A stretch of DNA of 64,000 nt, from positions 8,122,001 through 8,186,000 of the forward strand of contig NGZR01000002.1 in NCBI GenBank assembly GCA_002197995.1, read 5' to 3'. Below, one piece after another: positions 47,690-59,496 of this stretch. A program made the position numbers and the translations under genes. The DNA comes from Gaeumannomyces sp. JS-464. Its lineage: Eukaryota > Ascomycota > Sordariomycetes > Magnaporthales > Magnaporthaceae. How positions within the stretch are numbered: position 1 is the first letter of the stretch; every line of letters begins with the position of its first letter. The notes under the pieces were generated by a model. That model was given only the letters and a program-made list of their open reading frames with translations. It was not told the origin of the DNA and made no database searches.

Positions 47690-48417
47690 CGGCCGAGGAC
47701 CGTCGCATGGACGAGCAGTGCCTCAGGATCGACGCCGCCAAGCTTTTGCCCGCGCGCGTCGCCGCTGCGGGGCGGCGTGCCCTGCGCCGTCGGCCTCTCT
47801 CTCGCCAGGGGCCCTCTCCGCCATGATGGGCGGGGAAAACTGCCACGCCGAGATCATCTTTGGGGACGGCGTGCGGTGGGCTCACCCGTTTCCGTCGCAT
47901 GCACGTCAAGGCCCCGCGCCCCGAGGTTTGCGACTACGTCCCTTGGAGCGAGGCTGCGGTGGTGCTGTTCCTGGGGCGCTGGACTGGGCGTGCGAGCGCG
48001 ACTCGTGCAACCCCCTGGGGGACGTCGGCTACATCCTCATGGAGAAGCTGTAGGGGCGTCCCTTGAACTGGGCAGGGGCGACTGCTGAGCAGAAGGAGAC
48101 GGTCATGCAGCAACTGCTGGCGGACCATTGTGATTCAGTTCGAGAGGCATCCGTTCGATCTTGTGGGGTCCCTGGTCCCTTCGAACGGCGCAGCCGCCGT
48201 AGATTCTGCAGTCTGGGTTGGAGGTTTGGCTGATCCCTCAACCTCCCGCATCGACGACGACGACGATAGCAGGAGCGGCGGTGTGTTCCTGGCGCACCGG
48301 TTCCGGCTCGACTTCCTCGACTCGAAGCCGTGTTCTCGGAGGAAGCGGGGGACGTTCGTCAACCACTTCATGGGCGTGAAGCGCGCCGTTGACAGCACAA
48401 CCACCAAAGAGGAGTGA
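47690..48417 (+). pseudogene. aminoglycoside-phosphotransferase-family (APH) remnant
   Basis: Fragments in successive different frames line up with the order of fungal APH-like kinases: RMDEQCLRIDAAKLL, then GGENCHAEIIFGDGVRW, then TRFRRMHVKAPRPEVCDYV and SEAAVVLFLG, then DWACERDSCNPLGDVGYILMEKL, then NWAGATAEQKETVMQQL, then FERHPFDLVGSLVPSNGAAA. There are at least four frame changes plus an in-frame TAG right after MEKL. The catalytic HGDL...N region and the following DxD are not recognisable before the last open frame ends at 48417. Because the defects include a nonsense codon and a lost catalytic part, this looks like a true pseudogene, unlike the indel-only breaks elsewhere. No start is defined. 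Confidence 0.65.
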
Positions 48418-51400
48418 GCCTGGCGGCGGGAGAAGACGCTCGAGAGGTGGAAAGGCGACACTTTGCTGCAAGTCTCTGCTGAAGGGCACCGGCTAGTTCC
48501 GACCGATCCCATCAAGGTTGATCACTGGGGAGGCACCCACGCCTAGGTCTAAAATCGCTACAGCACAATGCCGCGTTTTGTGGCGGCCTTTGCGGTGTAA
48601 AGTTGAGCGCCACGCGCTTAGAGCAATTCGACCAACACAAGGAGCAAATCACGCGATGGGCTTGTTGCGCCACTATCCCAGCGAAGACCCAAACCGGGAT
48701 GGGGGCTGTCGATCATGGCTCCGCGACGGAGATGGATCGGAGCCCGACGGCGGGAGTCGATCCCCGACAACACAAACACGTTATCCCAAACGTGGTATTT
48801 CCTTCTGCTGCTCATTTCCTTTTCGGCACGTCTCATGCTCGTCCTGGGGTCAAGACAAGACGACACGTCGACGTTGCATAGTCTCACGCGCCCCGGCATT
48901 GGCACAGTCTGGGCGGGTGACTTGGTGAAAAAAAGACGCGGCCCCAGGACCCTATAGATTTGATGAGAGGCGGGGTGTCTGTGACCAAAGCGAGGCGGGA
49001 ACTCCGGTACCGCCAAGACGACCGGATGGAGAAGGAAAAAGAGACAAGCCGTGGTTCTCACGACATTACGACGCTGCTTAGTGAATGGAGTCTGTGGAAC
49101 CCCATGGAGCACGTCTAGCGCTTCCATTGAGCGAACCCCGCGGGAAACCGACGTCCGGGGTCAAGGCCCCCGAGGCAGCCGTGCCGTCCCGGTCTGTGGC
49201 TATGCGATTCTTGGGAAATGAGCGTGGTAAAAGTGGCTCATGCATTCGGATGGGCGGGCTGCGTGTCAGCCACATTTGACCGACTGTTCACCGCCTTTCC
49301 CATGCGCCCGTGACGACAACAGGTTGTGCCGCAGGCACACCGCAAAAGCCACCACGGCGCCGTCTGCTGGGTTTTCGGCGAAATCAGAAATCAGACGCAG
49401 GGAGTGTGGCGTGTGTGACGCATGTTGGACTGGGCTGGCCGTGATGGTTGGCTGGTCCAGGCTTGTCTTTGTGCTGCAGGGTGGAGCAGCCCTGGTTTGT
49501 GTCCGGGACTTTCCAATCGTGGAATCGTCACGGCTGCAAAAGAAATGCAGGAGGCAGGCACTGGGCGCTGCTAGCCCCAACTACAGGTCCTGCACGCACC
49601 TGCAAGCCATCGCTGCGTGATATTGAAAAGAGAGGAGCCAGAGATAAAGCAATCGAAATTCGAAGCCAAGCAGTAAAATCAAATGTCTTGGCACCGGCCC
49701 CAAGGGGACCCAGACTCACTTCGCCAAATGTCGAGCCGAAACGAGACATTGGGCGTGGGCCGCGTAGGCCGGGACGGCTTTTGCCACCGTCTGTGTTTTG
49801 CAGGGCTGGTCTTTGGTCTTATTTTAAACAGCCCCAGACAATGGAGGGTCCACCCGATACCCGTGCTCCCGGCCTGGTTCCCTGTTTGGTGCAACGCTGG
49901 CTGCTGGATTTGGATATGGAAGGCAACCTGTGGTTGTCGGCAGACGGTTGAGCGAAGTCAATTTCAAAATAGAATCGACCAAGAACGAAGGCCTGGCTGT
50001 CGAATGCTGGCAGAGGCTGGGACGGCACAGCGACACGCAAGGGAGGGAGGAGGGATAACAGGCAGGAGGGGTTTTCGCACGGCAATCGAGCAAACGCACG
50101 CCGAGGCTCTGGGCGCTGTGTGCGATCCTTTCCGGCAGGAGCACGACGGCCGACTCAATGCGGCGCCACTGGCTTGCTGCTGCGTCAATGATGCTGGCTG
50201 GCTGGCTGGCGTTTGTTTGCGTGTGCCGCTTTGCCGGCTGGGGTGTGTCGTCTTCGTGGCCCCTCTGGGGTTCCCCGTCAATAAGATTCCAATCGACTCC
50301 CGCATCGCGTGAATTCAACCAAAAATTCGGCGTGCATTCGTAATGCCTGCACGACAAGCTCCGTCGGTGTCCCCATTGGCTTATTGGGCCGGCCCATCTG
50401 CAAGCCCGCGCTGCAACCCCTCGCCGGGTGGAAGCCACGAGCATGTCCCGAAGGGCAGATGCAGTCGATCGGAAATGTGATGGCCTCCGCTCTGCTGGTT
50501 GATTGATTCATGGCCTGGTCCCTTGCGTGCCCCTCTGGGTGAGTGTTTTTGGCACCTGGACCTGGCGTCACCTGGACCCGACAGGGGAGCCTGCCTCCAG
50601 TCGATGCGTCTTATAAGAAACCCTGGTGCCCGCTCTTTGCGTCGTCATCCACGCTGCCGTGCTCTTGAGCCTTTTTGGATCCTGCTCCTTTTTTCGCTCT
50701 TGCCCCTTTTCAATCCTCGGTGTCTGCGTCTAGAGTATTCGCTCGCACTCCGCCATCACGTTGCAGCCAAGGGAGCCTGGCCCAGAAGTAGGAAGAATCG
50801 TGCAGACCAGGCAGCCTGGGCTCACGCACAGGAAGGAGGCGCCCACAGCCGGGAGCCTCAATCGTGGCCTTACTACGACGGACGGCCTGGAGGAGCGAAA
50901 CCACGACCTACAAATACCCTCGACCGCATTGAAGCGACCACCCCTCCAAACCAGCGAAACCCCCCGAATGCTGGTCTCTGATTGATTGCCTCGCCCTTGC
51001 TGGCCTGAGGTCTCTCTCGTCGACCAGCCCGGATCGAGCAGCACCCCCGAACCTGCCGCGCGCTTGCTGCCCACCCAGCTGGCCATTTTCCCATCCGAGA
51101 CGCCGAAACGAAACAAAATCCAGAAGCCAGTCAGCGCTCCGCTTGGCTCGCGACCCTCGGACGGCCCTACGGTTTTGCCTCTCCACACCTCTCCCACAGG
51201 GGACCGCCCCTGCGGCGCAGACGAGGCGTACGTCAGCTCCAGCGCTATTGACCCAGCTGCCCGTTTAGGTAAGCAACTGCCAGTTTTCGCTCTGCACCAC
51301 TCGTTTTCCGCCAGCGCCACACACTGCAGCCGCACCACTTCATTGCCCCATTGGGCCTTTGCCCTTTGCCCCCAAAGCCACCCTATCCTGCAGCATCACA

Positions 51401-52493
51401 GTCATTCCCCAACGCCAATGGCCACCCGTCGTCCCAAGAAACCAATCTCCCCACACAAAAGGAAAATGAAAAAGGATTGGGAAAGGCAAAGCAAACGATA
51501 ATGCTTGTGGTGTGCCAAGTCGGCTCCCGCGGCCGACTCCAAGCGGTTGTCTTTTTGCTTTCCATCCAACCCCACGGGCCCGTCTGGCTCGATCGATACC
51601 CGCCGGCCTTGCTACAGGGTCCCTGGGCTTGGCCGCCTCGCGGGAGCCTCTCAGCAAACCAAACCGCCCGACGCATCCCGGCCACGACAAGGTTCTAGCC
51701 GCGGTGATGTGTTGGTGTGGGACAATAGTTCAACGGGCTGCTTGGCCTGCTGCTATTCTTGAGACGCCGCCGCCAACCAGAGGCCTGCTGCAGGCAACAA
51801 ACATCATATCCTCTGCGCAGGGCTGGAATGTGGAAGCCGACCGTCTGGCCGGCCACCCGACGCCCTGCTCGGTCGGCCATGTTGGAATTGTTTTATATAT
51901 CGGAGCAGCCTGGTCTCGAGTTGGGACGAGTCTCAACGCTGCTCGAGGAACTCTGTTTCCTTTCATGTATCACCCGTTCCCTGCTGCAGGCGAACAACAG
52001 CCTAGGCCTTCCTGGTGAATCGCCTGGCGCCCCATTCCTAATCTCCCCTGGGCCCTTCCGCCACTCTCCCCATACTCGGGTGACGGCGGTCCTCTGCTCC
52101 ATGACTACGCGTACAAGGCCGCGGGGTCCTTGATTTCCCTGTCTTTTTTGACTCTTTCAGCGCCCTGCTGTTAATTGTCTTTTTTATTCACTTCGTCTTC
52201 ATTCTCCCCTTGTGCTCGCCAGTAAAGACGTTGTTGCATTACATTGTCCTCTTCTTTTGTCTCCAACCTTGTCATTTTCCACTCTTGTTCCGGACAAGGA
52301 CCCCTTGCTGCGCATCTTCACCACCGACGGTCTTCATAAACCGGACTGGGCGCACGGTTTGCGTGGCCGATCGTCATAGTTTACTCCCCAAAGCTTCGCC
52401 ACCACCTACGACATTTCACTTTCACGTGGACCCACACCACTACACCTAATACCTTAAACACATAATAATCGCCGGAACCTGCCCACCACCATC
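48418..52493. other. 4.1-kb upstream region, probable long leader
   Basis: No coding frame with protein-like composition. The last 350 bp (52140-52490) are pyrimidine-rich and AT-richer than the rest, as in fungal 5' UTRs. The region precedes a small regulatory-looking gene; long leaders and promoters are common for such genes. Confidence 0.45.
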
Positions 52494-53272
52494 ATGCATT
52501 CTCGTCTAACTCGCCGCACCTCGAACTCGCGGAACAGATCACGAAGGTCAATCCTTGAGAGCTGGTCCAGCTGCGAGACAATGGGCTCCATTCCGCAAAG
52601 CCCGAGCATCAAGACGGTGTCTACTCACCGCGACTGGGACACCGGATTCCCCAATCCTTCTGTGGCCGTGAGTATTCCACTTCGCAATACGATCATGCTC
52701 CTATGGCAATATCATGCTGACACAGATATTTCTAGATGGAAACACATCGCTTCGACACCACAGCCATAGTAGGCCCGATGCTTGCATCACGGCCGACGAC
52801 AATTCCGGTATCACGGACCATGCACAGGAAGCCGTTCCTCGGCAGCAAGTACAGCAAGCGGACCATCTCGCACGGCAGGCTCACGCCACAGCAACAACAA
52901 TCGGTTGCACGACAGCAAAATACCGCCTCGGTCATATACAGCGACAACGCCATGCTCGACAGCGATGCCGAGTCTCCCACACTCACCTCGACCCCGTTCA
53001 TGCCCTCGAGGTCAACATCGTACGGGATGCAGCCCGGTCGGCCGTCCAAGGACAGCTTTGACGGGCGTAGGAGCTCGAGCTCGGCACACGACCCTAAGGA
53101 CGGATCCATGATCCCTCCAGGCTCACCCTCTAGCACATCAACGAGCCGCAGCCGAGGATTTCTGAGGAGGCTGCGGTGGACCGCGACGCGACTAGGGGAC
53201 GCAGTCTATCGCTGCTGTGATTGCCGGTCACGACACACCCTCATCTCCATTCGCCCAGCTGTTTCGCCCTGA
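52494..53272 (+). CDS. hypothetical Ser/Arg-rich protein
   Basis: Two exons, 52494-52667 and 52736-53272, joined in phase 0 across a 68-nt intron (GTGAGT...TTCTAG), 236 residues. The N-terminus is Arg/Ser-rich (RRTSNSRNRSRRS), with many SP/TP and RxxS sites. A Gln run (TPQQQQSVARQQ) lies near residue 110. The C-terminus has a basic amphipathic segment RGFLRRLRWTATRLGDAVY followed by CCDC. No domain is recognised and there is no signal peptide. The composition suggests a phosphorylated, disordered regulator, which is inference. The clean splice junction and codon-like composition support a real gene. Confidence 0.6.
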
Positions 53273-54478
53273 CGCACCTCACTGGACCTCGGTCGCGAAT
53301 CACGAGACCATCCAGCCGCCGCACACGCTACAGGAGACTCGATCACTGGAAAGGCCTGAACGGTTTCGACGCGAACACACACGGCCGAGAGACGCGGGCG
53401 ATACCGCACACACGACCGAAACACACACTTCTATTTAATTTTACCACCCTTTTTTTTTCTTGCTTTCTTTTCTTTGTATTATTGCATTGGCTACGGAGTT
53501 CGGGGCAAGCGTCGGTACTCGTGGATCTTCTTGCAGAAGATCACATGTTGGCTTTGTTTTACCTTGCCTGCCATGGCAAGCGTGGCCTCTCGCTTTGTTT
53601 GACGACACACACATCGCATGCAGTAGGCGGAACGTTCTTTTGTCTAGCGAGGAGTTTATCACCGGGAATCCCTTGGTAGGGAGCACATCATTTATGAATT
53701 AACGAATTTCCTTGTTTTCCATCCTCTCTTTATTTTCTACCACCTCCACATTCGTTACCTCATTCCTTCGCTCCCCTCGCCTCGCCATATACGCCCAGAT
53801 GGCGATGTTGGTCGTCTACACATGGATTTGGGTATTCATGGGATCATTGGGTTTGGGGTCACAAATCGAAAATCACAACGGGGGACGCTGTAAAATTGGA
53901 GGGGCGTGCGTACACAAAAGCTAGCATCCAGGCCTTGAGCAGTGGAAGATAGTTCAAGGAATACAATAGGCGGCTTGGAGGCCGCTTTGCACACATGACT
54001 CTGCTCCATTTTGACCATGACGACACAGCTGTCTGTCTTAATTTCTCCAAACGCGCTGAAAGGAAATCCAGGGACTTGGAAAGGGTCTATGGTTGCCAGG
54101 AACATGGCCCTTGGATGTGGCGCCTCGGCTAATTTGTAGCTTGTTTGACCAGCGCGTGTATGTAGGGGATGAGCTGGTGCGCCGCACTGGCCAACTAGCT
54201 CACGGTTGGCAGTTGGCGGACTGGCGTCGTGAACGCGTCGAACGTCGAGCCACGCACAAAGACACACGACCGCAGTTGGACAGAATGGGAGAATCTGAAC
54301 GAGGGTGATTTGATGCACGCTAGCAGTTGTGGGAATAACCCGATCACCTGTGCCCGGCACGCCGGAATATTCCGCACGCCCAGTTCCATGCGGCGGCCAT
54401 TGGAAATTGCAAGGCTGCTCTTGGCTTTTCCGGAGATATCCACGGTCAGAGCGGCTGAATGCCTCGCGCCACGGCGGT

Positions 54479-54496
54479 GGGGGGGGGGGGGGGGGG
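54479..54496. repeat. poly-G tract, 18 nt
   Basis: Uninterrupted G run in an intergenic region. Confidence 0.9.
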
Positions 54497-55000
54497 CACA
54501 GTGTATGCGTTCACGCCTAGGGCAGGGCACTCAGGGACGTGAATGCGGCCGTCCCTTCAGGGCTGACCCGGAGATTTCCGTTGGTGCTCTTCGGCGTTTG
54601 AATCATCGTGATGAAGGCGGTGGCGGTGCAGTGATCAACAGGTGTCTGCGACACTGATGGCGGCCTGGTGTCTGGCTGTCTGTTCACTAGCATGGGTCGG
54701 GCGAGGTCACTGTAGGTGCTGGGGAACGGATGCGTCAGTCGCCTTTCAAGCCGAGCGCCTCCTTGTATTCACGATGGTGTCGACTGAAAGGAAAGCAGGA
54801 CATGACGCAAAGATACGCGTGAGGGAAACGAAGTTGTGTAGTTGATATCATCATAAGGATGCGGCGAAAGTACCCGCCAACAACAAAGGCAATAGCAGAA
54901 GAGGAAGCATACGTTACCGCCCATCTACTGCAGGAGCGACGCAGGAATATATAATAAAAATAAAGATAAAAAGAAGAATAAAGAAAAGGAAAATGCAAAG

Positions 55001-55203
55001 GCTCACTCGGCTGCCCTTCTTTTGGGACAACCTCGCTACGAAAACCCTTTTTTTATAGGGTTTTGCTAGCTCTAATTCGCCGCCAAAGGACGGATTCGAA
55101 CCAGCGAGCTTGGGGCTTCCTGGCCCTCACCTGTGGAAGAAGGTTGTGGCATTTAATTCCATAGCCACAGTTCTCACCCGTTCAACCACTCGGTTTGCCG
55201 CTG
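55001..55203 (-). mobile_element. SINE-like element, copy 1 (tRNA-derived head)
   Basis: On the minus strand a type-II-tRNA-like head carries an A-box-like CCGAGTGGTTGAACGGG and a perfect B box GGTTCGAATCC (plus strand 55092-55102). Possible acceptor-stem halves pair imperfectly, so a functional tRNA is unlikely. Beyond the B box comes a tail with the hairpin AAAACCC...GGGTTTT, then CGTAGC, ending GAGTGAGC followed by a T-rich run. The tail is shared with the element at 59497. Fungal SINEs have this head-tail organisation. No target-site duplication was found by eye. Confidence 0.5.
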
Positions 55204-57408
55204 GGAGCTGTTGGAGGTCTGGCTACCGTCGGTGCATATAAGGAGAGTGGTGCTGCTTGTAGAATGTCTAGATGGCCACGACGCCTACACGGGGCCTCTT
55301 CCCCAGACAAACAAACCCATTCAATATTCAGATGGCATAGGACTCGTGCACTCCCCAAGTAGTCTGTCGCTGTCCATTCATCGTCCGCTCAAAAAAAAAA
55401 GTCCCACCAGGTAGGATTTATCGTCGTTTATCTCGATATATCGCAAAACATGCCGTCACCGACCACCTACAACATTAGCTAGCACTGGCCGAGTCTCCGA
55501 GGGGAGATTTGTGACAGCGCTACCGATATTACCAGTATTTATGACGTTTCTACTGCATGCCCAGCAGCTTTTCCATAAGATGCTCCTGCTCGGTGCTCTG
55601 CGACCTCCCCATACAAAGCGCTTTGCACGGTCCTGGGCACGATGCCGCCGCGAACCACGGCTCTTTCGGTCCCGTGGGGGCTATCCGGGAGGCACGTCGC
55701 TACCCGCGTGCCTGACAAGCACAACCTCTGGCATTCATCATCTCCACCTTCCATGACGGTCCTAACTCCGTGATGCCCTCGGACTCAATGAACATGACCT
55801 CTCTAGCCTCCTCGTCTCCATCATCCTCACATAGTACCGAGATATCATCCGACTACGCCTGATGATGAAGGACCTGGCCCAAAATATACGCATGCATGTG
55901 ACACGCAGCGTAGCGGCGAGGGAGCTGTCAACTGTTGAGGTTGCGGTGACTGATGCAGTACCTGGAATGGGGCCCTCCGAATACAGAGCATAGGTTTTCT
56001 CGGGCACTTGCTTCGAACGCTGGGCGCGTATGATGGAATTTTGGCTGTGTGTTTTGGTTGGGTGCAAGGCGAACAGAACTAACCGCCATTCCTGCCTCGT
56101 AGATCACGATATTAACGGTGACGATTGAAGGTTTGAACGACTGCTTTCTTTGCCGTGATGTGCCTCTAATGCGAGCGCAAAACGTACGCGGTAAATCCCA
56201 ACTAGTAATTCTAATACGAGTAAATAGAGGACAGTCATCTCGTTCGTGAGAAGAGAAGGCGAATGTGATCGAGGAATAAAATGTTGACGTATTCACGCAT
56301 TCTACACGGCTTTAACACCGTCGACTACTGGACCAGACGGCTGTCTGCGGTCAAGGGGAAAGCAAGACCCCGCCTGGCTGGCTACGTTCGAGGCGCCAGA
56401 ACAGAGCCGCGGTCGAATCGTCCGATGTCCTCGACACCAAGATCAAAAGACCGAACATGATTGGCCACAGAATTCGCCTAGGCGCCCCCACTATGGGTGA
56501 TTTAAACGACCATTTTGTTGTGCCTACGCTACAGTCCATATCCCAACCAAGGCTCGCACACTGGTTGAAAGATGCCTTATACTGTCGAGCATAGTTCTGC
56601 GGCAACGTCGTCGCCCACGGGAGGCGAGACATGAAAAAACAATCCTGCACACACTACGGCCGACCGTGACTGACCTTCTCGGGTGCCACTTGCCGAAGTT
56701 CAAACAAACAAGTGACGGCTCGTTGAGATGACAGGACAAACGCGCGCATGTGCGGCAGCTGCACGCATGTCATGCATAGACGCGCACAAACAAACGACAG
56801 CCGCATCAAGGACTGCGCCAGTCAGCCTAGTGGGAGAAGCCCCTGGGAACGGCGTCGCCTAACGTCGCTACCCCCTGATCCGATCAAGATCCCGGGTTGC
56901 ATGAAATCGTCGGGTACCTTTTTCTGGCCCCACCGCCAGTGCGCCAATGGCAAACCGGCGCGACGGCAAGCCGGGTCAGGCGAAAGACGGAGGCGTCGGG
57001 GGGTTGCATGACTTGGCTGGCAGTTCGCTAGCCCCGGCACCCCTGCGCAGATCCGCCCTATACCGGTTGCCTCTGTGCCCATCCAAGGTCGGGCTGGCCA
57101 ACGGTGGCCAACGGCAGCAAGGCATTGTGTTTCTAGAAACAAAAACTGGGCATCGTGCCCCCAAAATAGGAACTTGAAGGGCAATTCCGTGACAGGCGCA
57201 GACGAGGGAATCCTCGGGGGTTTCCAGGGGCAGCATTAAGCTTGAGAGGAAATGGGCTGAATCGGTGGAGTCGGACGATGGCTGCGCGACAGCACTCCTG
57301 GAGATCATGGCCTTGGATATGGAGATGGAGCATTAAGTCGAAACGGGCAGTGCATCATGACATCGCAAAACGTCTCCTCTGCTTGCCTTCGCCGCTCTGG
57401 AAATGTTG

Positions 57409-57415
57409 TATATAA
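57409..57415 (+). promoter_or_regulatory. TATA box of the secreted repeat-protein gene
   Basis: TATATAA, 229 bp before the ATG, followed by a strongly CT-rich leader. This is the pattern of highly expressed fungal genes. Confidence 0.6.
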
Positions 57416-57643
57416 CCGTCGAGACCATCTCGACAATTCTTCGCTTTTTTCCTTCCTCCTCACCACCATCCTCACCTTCTCTTTTCCTTTCTCCTCTCAT
57501 CCTTTCCTTCAGTCCATCTCCTTTGGTCTATTTCCTACAGTCTTTTTTCCTAGGTACTCTCCTCTTATCAGGTCTTCATTTACTGATCACGCGCGAATTT
57601 CTCCACACAACCTTTTTCGTCTTTATCAAATACTTCTTCCAAG

Positions 57644-58862
57644 ATGTATGCCAAGCACATCCTCACCCTCCTCCCTCTCATCCTCTCCGGCGCGGTCGCC
57701 CTGCCCGCCCGAAGACGGACCTTGTTGCCAACGACAACGACTGGTCGCTCCCCGCCGTCCCCGTTGCTCGGGCTGTCATCCCGAGGGCTGCTGCTTCTCC
57801 CCTCCCTAAGGGTGTGAAGCCCAGCAACTCCACCGTCCCGGCCAAGAAGACCAAGCCGGCCAGGAAGAACGGCAAGCCCAACAAGAAGAAGCACGGCAAC
57901 AAGAGGCCCACCAACTCCACCAAGCCCGCCAAGAAGCCGCTGCTGCCGGGTGTGCCCAACCCCAACTCTCCCAAGCCGGTCAAGGTTTCCGAGCTGGCAG
58001 CCAGGGACGACGCCGAGATCGAGGCCCGTGCCATCAAGGAGGAGCTGAAGAAGATCCCCGACGAGCTCAAGAAGCTCCTGCCACCGAACCTCCAGAAGCT
58101 CTCCCCCGCCGAGCTGAAGAAGGCCATCGAGGCCAAGATTAGGGAGCTCGAGGGCAAGCTGAAGAACGGCAACAAGGGGGGCAACAACAACAACAGCACC
58201 GTCCCGCTCACAAGGAGGAGCGAGCTGGAGACCCGCGGGCTCATCGAGGACCTGAAGAAGATCCCGCAAAGCATCAAGAGAAGTTCAACGAGCTCAAGGA
58301 CAAGCTCAAGGGTAAGGGCGGCAACAAGGACAACAACACCGCGCCCCCTGCTGCCGCCCCCGCCACCCCTGCCGAGCCTGCTGCCCCCGCCGTCACCCCC
58401 GCCACTCCTGCTGACGGCGCCGCCGCCCCCGTCGCGGCGAGGAGCGTCATCGAGGCCCGCGGCATCAAGGAGATGATCAATGAGATGAAGCAGGCCCTGG
58501 TCGACGACCTCAAGAAGATCCCCAAGGACATGCTCAGCAAGATCGCCAACGCCTTCAAGAACCTCTTTGGCAAGAAGAACCCCGCTACTCCTGCTGCTCC
58601 TGCTACTCCCGCCGCTCCCGCCACGCCCGCCACCCCTGCTTCTCCTGCCAACCCCGTCACCACCGGGCCCTCGACCCCCTCGGGCGGCAACTCCACCCTG
58701 GCCGCCCGCAGCCCGCGCAGGCTGCTCGGCGGCAAGAGGACTGGCAACTCCACCCGCGTCGTCCGCCGCCCCAACCGCTCCGGCCGCAAGGGCAACAACA
58801 CCGCCGGCCGCCCCGGCAGGAAGAGCACCGGCACCAAGCCCGTCAGGCTCCCAGTTGCTTAA
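57644..58862 (+). CDS. secreted Lys/Ala/Pro-rich internal-repeat protein
   Basis: Signal peptide MYAKHILTLLPLILSGAVAL, then about 385 residues without a single cysteine. Three related amphipathic units each begin with a basic site and an E-x-R motif and carry LKKIP: AEIEARAIKEELKKIP, ELETRGLIEDLKKIP, and VIEARGIKEM...DLKKIP. They are separated by Lys/Asn-rich and Ala/Pro-rich linkers. Basic pairs (TRR-S, AAR-S, GKR-T) precede or follow units and could be processing sites. The C-terminus is Arg/Lys/Gly-rich and ends PVRLPVA. Two frame breaks (57708-57710, just after the signal peptide, and about 58276-58280) fit one lost base each and are needed to keep the repeats in one frame. Function unknown; a cell-wall or secreted-peptide precursor is possible. 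Confidence 0.75.
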
Positions 58863-59471
58863 ATCCAATCAACCAACCAACCACACACACACACAAAAAA
58901 CCATGCCCGGTGCGCTTAACTGCAGCTACTAGGCAAACCAACCACCCTTTGTTACAACACCTTTTTTGTTTATAGACTATGGACACGCCCCCTCATGTGT
59001 TGAGATGACTCTCTTTTTGTCCCCCAACCACACCAGCTTTTTCTTATTGTATATATCAGAGGCCTTTATCGGTCTTTTCTTTTCTTGTGCGATACCCGTT
59101 TTCCTATTTTTGGATAGCCACTCTTTATGACAGCGGAGCAATCAACTATTTGCTTATATCACTTTTTATGCCTGTGCCACTTTTTATGTGATCCAAAACT
59201 CGGTCGTGTTTCAATGTCTTGGTTTATGCGCGGGATGCCCCAACCTTTGATACCGGGACTCGAAGCCGCACCTGGTCTCCCTGGCCCACACAAAACGTAC
59301 AATAGACGGAAGTGCAGTCTTCTTGGGTGATCTTCTCGGCTTTGGGAAAACTTGTGCGGCCGCCTGGTATTATGTTTCGGAGTTGGGCTGTTGCTCTTTG
59401 GTCCTCGTCCATGCGGGCATTCTTCCAGAAGAGCGTGCCTGGGACAAAAGGATGGGCTGCGAGAAAAAGAG

Positions 59472-59496
59472 AAAAAAAAAAAAAAAAAAAAAAAAA
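59472..59496. repeat. poly-A tract, 25 nt
   Basis: Directly abuts the SINE-like element; on the element's own strand it is a 3' poly-T tail. Confidence 0.9.

Larger units (their letters stand above)
53273..57643. other. 4.4-kb intergenic region with a SINE-like element
   Basis: T-rich 3' UTR of the small gene to about 53700, a poly-G run at 54479-54496, the SINE-like element at 55001-55203, and two short plus-strand frames near 55780-55995 that look weakly protein-like but match nothing I know. 57409-57643 is the promoter and leader of the next gene. Confidence 0.5.

Noticed and set aside
49683..50312. 209-residue plus-strand frame
   Set aside because: Low-quality composition, an equally long frame on the other strand, no domain or splice support.
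55085..55200. Functional tRNA gene (Ser/Leu-like)
   Set aside because: B box is perfect but the acceptor stem has mismatches, the anticodon arm does not fold normally, and the tail is shared with a second element.
57357..57809. Separate gene upstream of the secreted repeat protein
   Set aside because: It is the CT-rich leader and a shifted frame of the same gene; the signal peptide at 57644 gives the true start.
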